The notes under the pieces are model-generated. The model did no database searches, was not told the DNA's origin, and saw only the letters and a program-made list of their open reading frames with translations. DNA of 41,242 nt, taken from positions 1-41,242 of the forward strand of contig JAQIDC010000032.1 in assembly GCA_027858235.1 (NCBI GenBank), in the 5' to 3' direction. A program made the translations under genes and the position numbers. Shown one piece after another: positions 8,379-15,510 of the stretch; within the stretch, counting starts at the first letter, position 1; each line of letters opens with the position of its first letter. The stretch comes from Patescibacteria group bacterium (GTDB lineage: Bacteria; Patescibacteriota; Patescibacteriia; Patescibacteriales; BM507).

Positions 8379-8630
8379 ATGGCAGGAAAATGGGTGCAAA
8401 TTAGTATTTATGATGATAATTATCTTGATCCAAAAACAGGAGAAAAATACAGAACGATGTTAGCAGATTATAAATGCTCAGAATGTAGCTCTATCGAGAC
8501 TGGATATCCTGAAAATTTAGAAGGTCCTCCAAAATGTATTTGTGCCAATATGTCTATGCAAGAGATACAAAAAATGAAAAAGAATTTAGTCAAATCAGAA
8601 AAAAGGGTGAGATTAGCAGTAGCTCAATAA
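8379..8630 (+). CDS. Small Cys-containing protein, possibly zinc-binding, function unknown
   Basis: An 83-residue protein with one of the few strong ribosome binding sites in the window (AAGGAGAGATT before the ATG), a TATAAT about 30 bases upstream and a strong terminator after it, so it is a real monocistronic gene. Sequence: MAGKWVQISIYDDNYLDP at the start, then YKCSECSSIETG and PPKCICANMS, giving CxxC and CxC pairs about 25 residues apart, like a minimal zinc ribbon. The C-terminal part is a basic helix (QEIQKMKKNLVKSEKR). Zinc binding and any nucleic-acid role are inferences from the Cys spacing. Confidence 0.7.
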   Translation: MAGKWVQISIYDDNYLDPKTGEKYRTMLADYKCSECSSIETGYPENLEGPPKCICANMSMQEIQKMKKNLVKSEKRVRLAVAQ

Positions 8631-8672
8631 AAAAGCACACGCTAGCTGAGGCTGGTGATTTATGGATTAAAT

Positions 8673-8702
8673 AAAGCCGACTTACATAATAAGTCGGCTT
8701 TT
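8673..8702. terminator. Bidirectional intrinsic terminator
   Basis: A perfect 12-bp stem (AAAGCCGACTTA / TAAGTCGGCTTT) with a five-base loop and T or A runs on both sides. It sits between the convergent small Cys gene and the exonuclease gene and can serve both. Confidence 0.9.
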
Positions 8703-8712
8703 AAAATATAGA

Positions 8713-9477
8713 TTACCTCAATTCAACCCCAACTGGACAATGATCTGAACCCAACACTCTATCAAGAATATAGGCATTCTTTATTTTTGAAATAAAACTT
8801 TTGCTAGCTAAAAAATAATCAATCCTCCAGCCAACATTTCGCATTCTCGCCCCTCCCCTATAACTCCACCATGAATATTGGATTTTATCACCATTGAAAT
8901 ACCTGAATGTATCGACCATGTCTTTTTTTACAAACTGCGTCATCCAATACCGCTCTTCTTCTGTAAAACCTGGACTACCAACATTTTCTTTTGGCCTCGC
9001 TAAATCAATTTCCATATGTGCGACATTATAATCTCCACAAGCTAAAACTGGTTTTTTCTTTTCTAATTTTTTTACAAATTTTATAAACTCCTCATTGAAT
9101 CCCTCTTTATATGGAAGACGAGATAATTCTCCATTGGCATTTGGAAAATAAATATTAAGAAAATAAAATTTTTCAAATTCCAAAACTTGCAAACGACCTT
9201 CACTGTCGAATTCTTTTATTCCCATTCCTCTTTTAACAGAGAGGGGCTTTAAGCCTTCACGAACCAAAGTTGCTGTTCCACTATATCCTGGGCGTTCAGC
9301 TGAGTTCCAATAAACATCATAACCAGGAATGCTAATATTCTCTTTTTCAAGAGCAGACTCAGAAATTTTTATTTCCTGAATACCTAGAACATCTGGTTTT
9401 TCAGAAATTAAGAAAGAATTGAAATTCTTTTTCAATATCGCTCTCACTCCATTTACATTCCAAGAGATTAATTTCAT
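8713..9477 (-). CDS. xth: Exodeoxyribonuclease III (AP endonuclease, Xth family)
   Basis: It cleaves DNA at abasic sites and removes 3' blocking groups in base-excision repair. The EEP-fold catalytic residues are all visible: N7 in SWNVNG, E35 in GIQEIK, Y110 in the IYFPNA motif, D149 and N151 in CGDYNVAH, and D/H in GSDHCPVGVEL at the end. WRIDYFLAS near residue 228 is the typical DNA-contact motif. The length of 254 is normal for the family. It is convergent with the small Cys gene, sharing the terminator. Its upstream region carries an inverted-repeat element. Confidence 0.95.
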   Translation of the reverse strand: MKLISWNVNGVRAILKKNFNSFLISEKPDVLGIQEIKISESALEKENISIPGYDVYWNSAERPGYSGTATLVREGLKPLSVKRGMGIKEFDSEGRLQVLEFEKFYFLNIYFPNANGELSRLPYKEGFNEEFIKFVKKLEKKKPVLACGDYNVAHMEIDLARPKENVGSPGFTEEERYWMTQFVKKDMVDTFRYFNGDKIQYSWWSYRGGARMRNVGWRIDYFLASKSFISKIKNAYILDRVLGSDHCPVGVELR

Positions 9478-9508
9478 ATAATTTAAAAATGATTAATTAA
9501 AAAAACTC

Positions 9509-9628
9509 TAAATTCTAAGCATCAAATCCTAAACAAATTCAAAATTATAATTACCTAAATCGTTTAAAATTTTTATTTTTGAATTTTTTATTTATTTAGA
9601 ATTTTGAGTTTAGTGCTTAGAATTTAAT
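9509..9628. repeat. Inverted-repeat element, TAAATTCTAAGCA family, copy 1
   Basis: The left arm begins TAAATTCTAAGCATCAAATC and the right arm, read inverted, begins TAAATTCTAAGCACTAAACTC. The same right-end sequence (AGTGCTTAGAATTTA) recurs at the end of the element at 11141. It fills the gap between xth and the DsbA gene. Confidence 0.7.
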
Positions 9629-9640
9629 ATTTTTATTTAT

Positions 9641-9669
9641 TTGTTAGTAAGCCAATAAAATGTTATAAT
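9641..9669 (+). promoter_or_regulatory. Candidate promoter of the DsbA-like gene
   Basis: TTGTTA, a 17-base spacer and a perfect TATAAT, 47 bases before the ATG at 9717. Confidence 0.55.
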
Positions 9670-9716
9670 TTAGTTAAATTATAGTATTATAATAAATCAT
9701 ATTGCACTATATATCA

Positions 9717-10454
9717 ATGGAGGAAAAATTCATCTCAAATAATGCTCAAGAGCATAGAGAAATAATAAACCATCATAAAAAATGGTACAAAAAATGGTGG
9801 GGGGTTCTTTTATTATCAATCATTTCGCTGGTTTTTATTTTTTTAGTTGCTTCAAGTATTTTTGTATTCAAACAGGTCGGTATATACCAAGAACAAGGGG
9901 TTCTAGGCGAAAATAGCCAGGATATAAAAATCTATTCACGTGCTGAAATAGAAGGAACAAATTCTTATTCTTTTGGAGCAAATAACCCAAAAATTACTAT
10001 GGTAGAATTTTCTGATTATGCCTGTCCTAACTGCAAAAGTTTCTTTGAAAAAACAAGAAAAATTCGAATGAAATATTATAGTGATTTAAAGATTGTTCAC
10101 CGAGACTTCCCTGTTATTGCTGAATATTCATCAGACTTGGCTCAAGCTGCTCGATGCGCAGGCGAACAAGGACTTTTTTGGAAAGCCCATGACTCCCTTT
10201 ACGAGAACCAAGGAGTTTCTACAAAACCAGAAATTTTTTCCCTCATGATAGACATTGGAGCAAACAGTGACAAGCTCTCTGAGTGCCTTGAAGCAAATAG
10301 ATATTTAGGTCCAATTCAGAATGATTTTAATGATGGATTAAACCTAGGTATCAAAGGAACCCCGACTTGGTTTATAAACGGTTATAGAGCAGATGGAGAC
10401 ATGCCCGAAGATATGTTAAACGATATTATTGAAAATATATTATTAAATAATTGA
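9717..10454 (+). CDS. Membrane-anchored DsbA-family thiol:disulfide oxidoreductase
   Basis: It probably makes or rearranges disulfides in exported proteins. A cytoplasmic tail rich in His and Lys is followed by one transmembrane segment (about residues 31-53: WGVLLLSIISLVFIFLVASS), then an extracellular thioredoxin fold. The active site is CPNC at residues 103-106 in FSDYACPNCKSFFE. The helical insertion contains AARCAGEQGLFWKAHD, typical of the BdbD/DsbA group, and the cis-proline loop is GTPTWFINGY. A TTG five codons upstream is in frame, but this ATG follows a good promoter and is preferred. It precedes porG on the same strand. Cys-rich exported proteins and pilins nearby are possible substrates. 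Confidence 0.88.
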   Translation: MEEKFISNNAQEHREIINHHKKWYKKWWGVLLLSIISLVFIFLVASSIFVFKQVGIYQEQGVLGENSQDIKIYSRAEIEGTNSYSFGANNPKITMVEFSDYACPNCKSFFEKTRKIRMKYYSDLKIVHRDFPVIAEYSSDLAQAARCAGEQGLFWKAHDSLYENQGVSTKPEIFSLMIDIGANSDKLSECLEANRYLGPIQNDFNDGLNLGIKGTPTWFINGYRADGDMPEDMLNDIIENILLNN

Positions 10455-10456
10455 CT

Positions 10457-10558
10457 AGAATTATGAAGCATGAATAATGAATTATGAAGGGAAATTAAAA
10501 CACAATTTTCTCAATAAAAAATTCATAATTCCTGATTCATTATTCAAGATTCAAAATT
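10457..10558. repeat. Empty inverted-repeat element sharing both ends with the 11557 cassette
   Basis: The left arm AGAATTATGAAGCATGAATA pairs with the right arm. Its left end matches the inverted right end of the four-helix-bundle cassette (about 28 of 32 bases), and its right end, inverted, TTTTGAATCTTGAATAATGA, matches the cassette's left end (20 of 21). It begins a few bases after the DsbA-gene stop. Confidence 0.7.
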
Positions 10559-10591
10559 TTCACAAAATTAAATACTATTAAAATTTATCTT

Positions 10592-11134
10592 ATGAAACAA
10601 ATACGAATACATGGTCGCGGAGGACAAGGTGTTGTTACTGCTGCTGAATTAATAGCAATTTCTGCTTTTTATGAAGGAAAAGAATCTCAAGCATTCCCCT
10701 CTTTCGGAGTTGAACGAACTGGAGCTCCAATTGAATCTTACGTCAGGATAGATAAACATCCAATCAGAACCAGAGAGCAAGTTTACGGCCCAGATATTTT
10801 AATTATCCAAGATGCCACCCTTCTAGACACAACAAATGTCACAAAAGGATGTGACAAAAACACCATTGCAATCATTAATTCCGCAAAAAATAAAAGTGAA
10901 ATAGACATTGATTTACCTGATGAAAATGTTTTTGTTATTAACGCGACTAAAATTGCCCTTGATATAATTGGCAAGAATATTGTTAATACAGTTATCCTTG
11001 GAAGTATTGCAAAAGACACTGGTCTTTTTTCCTTAGCTTCAGCAAAAAAAGCCATTAAACAAAAGTTTGAAGGGAAAGATAAATCACTAGTTGAAAAAAA
11101 TATTAAAGCAGTGGAAGTAGCGTTTAAAAACTAA
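10592..11134 (+). CDS. porG: Pyruvate/2-oxoacid:ferredoxin oxidoreductase, gamma subunit
   Basis: The gamma subunit of the four-subunit enzyme that interconverts 2-oxoacid plus CoA with acyl-CoA, CO2 and reduced ferredoxin. The start MKQIRIHGRGGQGVVTAAEL carries the hallmark GRGGQG motif, and SFGVERTGAPIESYVRI is the conserved second motif. At 180 residues it has the usual length of a free-standing gamma subunit. It heads the set porG-porD-porA-porB in the standard order of the split enzyme. There is no Shine-Dalgarno sequence before the ATG. Substrate preference (pyruvate or another 2-oxoacid) cannot be settled from this subunit alone. Confidence 0.92.
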   Translation: MKQIRIHGRGGQGVVTAAELIAISAFYEGKESQAFPSFGVERTGAPIESYVRIDKHPIRTREQVYGPDILIIQDATLLDTTNVTKGCDKNTIAIINSAKNKSEIDIDLPDENVFVINATKIALDIIGKNIVNTVILGSIAKDTGLFSLASAKKAIKQKFEGKDKSLVEKNIKAVEVAFKN

Positions 11135-11140
11135 TTTTAA

Positions 11141-11273
11141 AAAATCTAAATCCTAAATAACAAATACTAAACAAATTCAAATATTCAAAATTAAAAATAC
11201 AAAAAAATCTAGTTTTGAATTTTGTATTTAATGTTTGTTTAGAGTTTAGAACTTAGTGCTTAGAATTTAAAAA
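11141..11273. repeat. Inverted-repeat element, TAAATTCTAAGCA family, copy 2
   Basis: The left arm (ATCTAAATCCTAAATAACAA) and right arm (ending AGTGCTTAGAATTTA) are imperfectly complementary. The right end is the same as that of the 9509 element. It separates porG from porD, ending four bases before the porD ATG. Confidence 0.65.
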
Positions 11274-11277
11274 TATT

Positions 11278-11541
11278 ATGAAACATAAAATAAGCGTAGA
11301 CCCAGGATCTACCAAAAAAAACAAAACTGGTGGCTGGAGAACCTATGTCCCAACAACTGATTATGACAAATGTATAGGTTGCGGTAATTGTTCAAGAGTT
11401 TGTCCAGAATATTGCGTCAAAATGACTGACGTTAATGGGAAAAAAAAGCCTGTAACTGATTATGATTATTGCAAAGGTTGCGGAATTTGTGCCGAAGAAT
11501 GTCCAGTTAAAGCTATTAGTATGGGACTAGATAAGAAATAA
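11278..11541 (+). CDS. porD: Pyruvate/2-oxoacid:ferredoxin oxidoreductase, delta subunit (2x[4Fe-4S] ferredoxin)
   Basis: An 87-residue ferredoxin-like subunit that carries electrons out of the POR core. Two clusters are shown by CIGCGNCSRVCPEYC and CKGCGICAEECPVKA, each with the CxxCxxCxxxC pattern plus the partner Cys. The N-terminal GGWRTYVPTTDYDKCIGC is typical of PorD. It lies between gamma and alpha genes on the same strand, as in split POR operons. The gap before porA is occupied by the second four-helix-bundle cassette. Confidence 0.93.
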   Translation: MKHKISVDPGSTKKNKTGGWRTYVPTTDYDKCIGCGNCSRVCPEYCVKMTDVNGKKKPVTDYDYCKGCGICAEECPVKAISMGLDKK

Positions 11542-11556
11542 CAGGCATATCCTGTT

Positions 11557-11977
11557 TGAATAATGAATTTTGAATCATGAATAATGAAACCAAAATAAAA
11601 TCATTTACTGATTTAAATTCATGGAAAAAATCTCACGAATTAGTTTTAGAAATTTATAAAATTACAAAAAAATTTCCGAAAGAAGAATTGTTCGGATTAA
11701 CATCGCAAATTAGAAGAGCCGCTATTTCTATAACTTCAAATATTGCAGAGGGATTTAGTAGGAGCTCTTATAAAGATAAAACAAAATTTTACTATATTTC
11801 GCAGGGATCCTTAACTGAAGTACAAAATCAGTTAATTATAGCCAGGGATGTCGAATATATTACAAATGATTTATTCCAAAGCATAGCGAACAAAACAATA
11901 ATTTCACATAAACTAATAAACGGATTAATAAAAAAATCAAAAGAAATTCATGATTCATAATTCATGATTCATAATTC
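11557..11977 (+). mobile_element. Four-helix-bundle cassette inside the POR operon
   Basis: The left end, GAATAATGAATTTTGAATCA and on, and the right end, inverted AGAATTATGAATCATGAATT, are related imperfect inverted repeats. Both match the ends of the empty element at 10457. The left repeat contains the start codon and the right repeat the stop codon of the enclosed gene. The unit splits porD from porA. Confidence 0.6.
11577..11960 (+). CDS. Four-helix-bundle protein (23S rRNA intervening-sequence family), second member
   Basis: A 127-residue S23-type protein. It follows the family pattern closely: FTDLNSWKKSHELVLEIYKI, then FPKEELFGLTSQIRRAA, SITSNIAEGFSR and the FYYISQGSLTEVQNQL helix. The SNIAEG motif and GSLxE helix are the best-known family signatures. 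It is only distantly similar to the member at 5056, so the two units were not made by a recent duplication. It sits in the POR operon on the same strand but has no evident link to that enzyme. Confidence 0.92.
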   Translation: MNNETKIKSFTDLNSWKKSHELVLEIYKITKKFPKEELFGLTSQIRRAAISITSNIAEGFSRSSYKDKTKFYYISQGSLTEVQNQLIIARDVEYITNDLFQSIANKTIISHKLINGLIKKSKEIHDS

Positions 11978-11987
11978 TAGCCAATAT

Positions 11988-13175
11988 ATGCAACGAAAAA
12001 TACTAGAGGGTTCACAAGCAGTCTCTCACACAATAAACAACATAAAACCAGCTGTAATTTCAGCCTACCCGATTACCCCTCAAACTCACATTGTTGAAGA
12101 TTTGGCGAAATTAAAGGCAGACGGGAAAGCTACTTATGAATACGTTCGAGCTGAATCAGAGTTCGCCGCTGCCTCAATCGTTACTGGAGCTTCAGCAACA
12201 GGAGTTAGAACATACACAGCAACAAGTTCTCAAGGGATTCTTCTTATGACCGAAGTTCTCTACAATATCGCTGGGATGCGTCTCCCTATCGTTCTCACTT
12301 GTGCTAACCGTGGTGTTTCTGCCCCAATTACTATTTGGAATGATCACCAAGATGCGATGTCTGTTAGAGATTCTGGTTGGATAATGCTTTTTGCTGAAAA
12401 TCACCAAGAAGCGGTCGAACAACACATTATGGCCTACAAAATTGCCGAACAAGTGAAAATACCCGTTATGGTAAATATCGACGGTTTTGTTTTAACTCAT
12501 TCTTATGAACCAGTTGTTATTCCAAGTACAGCCGAAATTAAAAAATACCTACCAGACTATAAGCCAGCCAAGGGAGAACATCTTGATGTCATGAATCCAA
12601 CAACTTTTGGAGCATTCGCTCCCCCACACTCTTACATGGAAATAAGACAAGAGCTATATGATGACTTGCAAAGTTCGCTTACAACTATTAAAAAAGAATA
12701 CGAACTATATAAAAAAGTTTTAGGTGAAGCTTCCAAACAAGATGAACACCAAAGTAAAGTAAACAACGGTCTTATTGAATATTATGGTCCAAAAAATCCA
12801 AAAATACTTTTAGTTGCAATGGGCTCTGTGGTCGGGACAATCAAAGACGTTGTTGATGAAAAAAGTAAAGAATTTTCAATGGCCGGGAATGTTGGTGTCC
12901 TGAAAATAAAAACATTCCGACCATTCCCAGCAGAAGAAGTTCTAAAAATAGTCAAAAAAGTAAAATACGTCGCTGTTTTAGAAAAAGCAGTTTCACTAGG
13001 ATCCGAAGGACCCCTAACCCTCGAAGTAAAATCAGCCGTTCAAAACAAAACAATAGCAAAAGTCCAAAATTTTGTAGTCGGACTTGGCGGAAGAGATATT
13101 ACAAAAGATATGATTAAAAAGATTGTAGCTGATGTAAAAAAGAAAAACAGCAAAATTGAGTTTATTGGTAAATAA
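11988..13175 (+). CDS. porA: Pyruvate/2-oxoacid:ferredoxin oxidoreductase, alpha subunit
   Basis: The alpha subunit (pyrimidine-binding half of the thiamine diphosphate site) of POR. Motifs include AVISAYPITPQT, EYVRAESEFAAASIVTGASATG, TATSSQGILLMTEV, and the C-terminal transketolase-like domain ending with the LGGRDI loop. About 395 residues, normal for the subunit. An ATG at 11964 is in frame but lies in the inverted repeat of the preceding cassette and would add IHNSSQY; the family start is MQRKILEGSQAV at 11988. The first pilin gene begins 10 bases after the stop, so it probably shares the transcript. Confidence 0.94.
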   Translation: MQRKILEGSQAVSHTINNIKPAVISAYPITPQTHIVEDLAKLKADGKATYEYVRAESEFAAASIVTGASATGVRTYTATSSQGILLMTEVLYNIAGMRLPIVLTCANRGVSAPITIWNDHQDAMSVRDSGWIMLFAENHQEAVEQHIMAYKIAEQVKIPVMVNIDGFVLTHSYEPVVIPSTAEIKKYLPDYKPAKGEHLDVMNPTTFGAFAPPHSYMEIRQELYDDLQSSLTTIKKEYELYKKVLGEASKQDEHQSKVNNGLIEYYGPKNPKILLVAMGSVVGTIKDVVDEKSKEFSMAGNVGVLKIKTFRPFPAEEVLKIVKKVKYVAVLEKAVSLGSEGPLTLEVKSAVQNKTIAKVQNFVVGLGGRDITKDMIKKIVADVKKKNSKIEFIGK

Positions 13176-13185
13176 ACAAAATAAT

Positions 13186-13878
13186 ATGCGTTTAAAAAGT
13201 AAAACTATTCTTGCTGCATTATTTTTTGGATTGTTAATTGTATTTTCTGGAACCATTAATACCGCTTTTGCAGAAGTTAAGCCACTTGACCTTCAAGTCT
13301 CGATTCCTGGAGCAACAGGCGCTTCAGTTAGCAATGGCGGAAAGACTATCAAGTTCGACAGGAAGACAACTGCCATTGGAGAATATATTAAAAATATTTA
13401 CAATTATGCCATTAGTATCGTTGGAATCGTCGCTACTATTATGTTACTGTTTGGAGGATTTACTTGGTTAACAGCTGGAGGAAGTGGAGAGAAGGTTGGA
13501 AAAGCGAGAGATATAATATTTGGCTCCCTAACTGGATTAGTTCTTGCTCTAACTTCATATACACTATTAACAATGGTAAATCCTGATTTGGTTAATTTTA
13601 AGATCCAGAAAATAAAGACTCCGGAAGATACTAGTTCTGGGCTTGGTGCATGTGATAGATGCACTGTTCTAGGGAATACCGGGACCTGTGTTACAAGGAG
13701 CTGTGTTATTGTTTTTGAAAAGGAAAACTGCGATGGAACTTACCTTGGAACCAACAAAAGCACAATTATAGCAAACTGCAATGACGGTGAGGTTTTTTAC
13801 AATAACCATGAATATGAGTTAAGTGGTCGCATGGAAGCTGACATGGAAAATAATACTGGTGGAGCGAGTGGTGGATGA
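13186..13878 (+). CDS. TrbC/VirB2-like pilin-type membrane protein, first of a tandem pair
   Basis: A signal peptide (ending NTAFAE) is followed by a core of two transmembrane helices around a glycine-rich turn: YNYAISIVGIVATIMLLFGG, FTWLTAGGSGEKVGKARD and IIFGSLTGLVLALTSYTLLT. This is the VirB2/TrbC-like family that is widespread in CPR genomes. The C-terminal tail of about 75 residues has six Cys (CDRC, GTC, SC, NC, NC) and should be outside. The frame is open upstream to 13156, but the signal peptide starts with MRLKSK at 13186. It lies directly behind porA. Role in a pilus or DNA-uptake system is inferred; no other type IV genes are here. Confidence 0.75.
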   Translation: MRLKSKTILAALFFGLLIVFSGTINTAFAEVKPLDLQVSIPGATGASVSNGGKTIKFDRKTTAIGEYIKNIYNYAISIVGIVATIMLLFGGFTWLTAGGSGEKVGKARDIIFGSLTGLVLALTSYTLLTMVNPDLVNFKIQKIKTPEDTSSGLGACDRCTVLGNTGTCVTRSCVIVFEKENCDGTYLGTNKSTIIANCNDGEVFYNNHEYELSGRMEADMENNTGGASGG

Positions 13879-14005
13879 TAATATTTAAATTAGATCTGTA
13901 TTTTTTCTAAAGTCAAAATATAAAACATTAAAAATAAATAAAGGACCGTAATGACGTTAAAAACCATAAAAAGTAAAAAAATAATTGATTTAAATAGTTC
14001 AACAT

Positions 14006-14695
14006 ATGAAATTAAGAAATAAAATAAAATTAATAATATTCTTATCTAGTTTTTTGCTTTTATTTTTTGTTAATATAAATATTTCATTTGCCTTGGATTT
14101 ACAAGTAGACATTCCTGGTCAAGAAGCTTTGGATTTTAATGGAACAACTAAACCAATTGGACAATATATAAGTAACCTTTACAACTACGCAATAAGCATA
14201 GTTGGAATAGTTGCTACTATAATGTTAATGTTTGGTGGTTTTACTTGGTTAACAGCTGGGGGAAGTGGAGAAAAAGTTGGGAAAGCGAGAGATATGATAT
14301 TTGGCTCTTTAACTGGTCTAGTTCTAGCACTAACTTCCTATACAATATTAACAATGGTAAATCCTGATTTGGTTAATTTCAAGATACAGAAAATACAACC
14401 GCCTGAGGTGAAGTTTACACAACCCGTAGATCCCAATGCCCTAGGCACTCAAAATATTAATGGTTGCTGTCTTAGTGGCAATATAAATTGGACTGGATGC
14501 AAAAATTTGAGTAAATACGATTGTACAGTGGCTGGTCATAGTGGCGCTGTCACACAATTTTTTCAAAATGCAAAATGCATAGAAGACTATATGTCTGGAA
14601 CAACTCAAATATGGGAATGCAAAGCTACTTATGTTTCCCCAGCCGCGGTCAATGTTGATGGATGTATTATCGTCAACCCTGGAGATTGTATGTAA
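14006..14695 (+). CDS. TrbC/VirB2-like pilin-type membrane protein, second of a tandem pair
   Basis: A paralogue of the preceding gene. The two-helix core is nearly identical (YNYAISIVGIVATIMLMFGG, TWLTAGGSGEKVGKARD, SYTILTMVNPDLVNFKIQKI), down to close nucleotide identity. The signal peptide and the tail are different: this tail begins QPPEVKFTQPVDPNALG and has eight Cys, including a CC pair. The pattern, conserved membrane core with divergent Cys-rich exteriors, suggests different partners or surface variation. A 23-codon ORF with a GGA site (13951-14022) overlaps its start and could couple translation; this is speculative. It is not a por gene, though it splits porA from porB. Confidence 0.75.
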   Translation: MKLRNKIKLIIFLSSFLLLFFVNINISFALDLQVDIPGQEALDFNGTTKPIGQYISNLYNYAISIVGIVATIMLMFGGFTWLTAGGSGEKVGKARDMIFGSLTGLVLALTSYTILTMVNPDLVNFKIQKIQPPEVKFTQPVDPNALGTQNINGCCLSGNINWTGCKNLSKYDCTVAGHSGAVTQFFQNAKCIEDYMSGTTQIWECKATYVSPAAVNVDGCIIVNPGDCM

Positions 14696-14765
14696 AAATC
14701 CCTTGATCGCTAACTCTAAGTTGTCCCCAGGGTCAAAATGTAAACTATAATTAATATATAAAAAC

Positions 14766-14978
14766 ATGACTTTCTCAAAATACTCAGAGCAAAAATTTGA
14801 TATTCTAAATAAGTATAAGGTTTTTTATACTCGGGAGGATATTGAGGAAGTTGTTAATAACCCAGAAAGAACTGGGGAAAAAAATGAATTGATTAGTGCT
14901 GAGAAAAATAATATAAAAGTTTTATATAAAATTGAGATGGGTAAAAAAAAGATTGTTACTTTTTATCCTGTTAAATAA
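14766..14978 (+). CDS. DUF4258-like small protein, possible toxin
   Basis: A 70-residue protein (MTFSKYSEQKFDILNKYKVF to KKKIVTFYPVK). The pattern of an N-terminal Ser-x-His-like helix region, a VVNNPERTGE turn and a closing KIVTFYP strand resembles DUF4258/RelE-like small toxins, but the assignment is by eye. It stands next to a DUF2283-like gene; DUF4258 and DUF2283 are often neighbours and have been proposed as a toxin-antitoxin pair. A repeat element separates the two genes here. Not confirmed as active; no catalytic residues could be named. Confidence 0.5.
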   Translation: MTFSKYSEQKFDILNKYKVFYTREDIEEVVNNPERTGEKNELISAEKNNIKVLYKIEMGKKKIVTFYPVK

Positions 14979-14983
14979 AACCA

Positions 14984-15100
14984 TGTCATTCTGGAGCGAA
15001 GCGACAACGAAGCGATAGAATCTCATTCGTGGGGTTAGATTCTATCACCCCAAGAGTACTTTGTCGCTTCGCTCGGGCGCGCTTTCGCTCCAGAATGACA
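14984..15100. repeat. TGTCATTCTGGAGCGAAGC-type inverted-repeat element
   Basis: The two ends TGTCATTCTGGAGCGAA are inverted copies, with inner GCGAAGCGACAA and ATAGAATCT arms on both sides. It lies between the DUF4258 and DUF2283 genes. Confidence 0.8.
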
Positions 15101-15112
15101 ATATTTACAAAT

Positions 15113-15346
15113 ATGATTTACGACGCTGAAACAAATATTGCTTGTATAGAAGTATCAACTGGAACAATTGATCATACTGTTGAGCTTGGAAATTTTATAA
15201 TACATGTTTCTAAAACAAAAATACCAATATTAATAGAAATTTTAGAAGCTAGTAATTTTGTCGGCCAATTCAATAAAAACGAGGCCGAGGCCATGGAGAA
15301 ATTAAAGAAAGTATTGCCGGCCAATCTATTTGAACTAAAAACATAA
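15113..15346 (+). CDS. DUF2283-domain small protein, possible antitoxin
   Basis: A 77-residue protein, MIYDAETNIACIEVSTGTID..., with the alternating strand pattern of DUF2283: YDxExxxxxIEVSTG, HTVELGNFIIHVS, then ILIEILEAS. The frame is open upstream to 15029 and has an ATG at 15095, but that stretch is repeat sequence; 15113 gives the family N-terminus. The C-terminal NEAEAMEKLKKVLP is a helix not present in all members. Its partner is probably the DUF4258-like gene upstream; the antitoxin role is inference. Confidence 0.7.
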   Translation: MIYDAETNIACIEVSTGTIDHTVELGNFIIHVSKTKIPILIEILEASNFVGQFNKNEAEAMEKLKKVLPANLFELKT

Positions 15347-15375
15347 ATTGTACATTATTAAATAACACACTTCCC

Positions 15376-15453
15376 TTGTCATTCTCAACTTGATTGGGAA
15401 TCCAGAATCTTTTAAACTTTTTTCTAGATTCCGGGTCAAGCCCGGAATGACAA
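15376..15453. repeat. Inverted-repeat element, GTCATTCTCAACTTGA type
   Basis: TTGTCATTCT and GGGAATCCAGAATC on the left pair imperfectly with AGATTCCGGGTCAAGCCCGG and AATGACAA on the right. A run of AATTCGAAATT-type self-complementary sequence fills the rest of the gap up to porB. Confidence 0.65.
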
Positions 15454-15510
15454 ATGAGTCTTAAAAATTAATTCGAAATTCGAAATTCAAAAATCGAAAT
15501 TCACCATATT

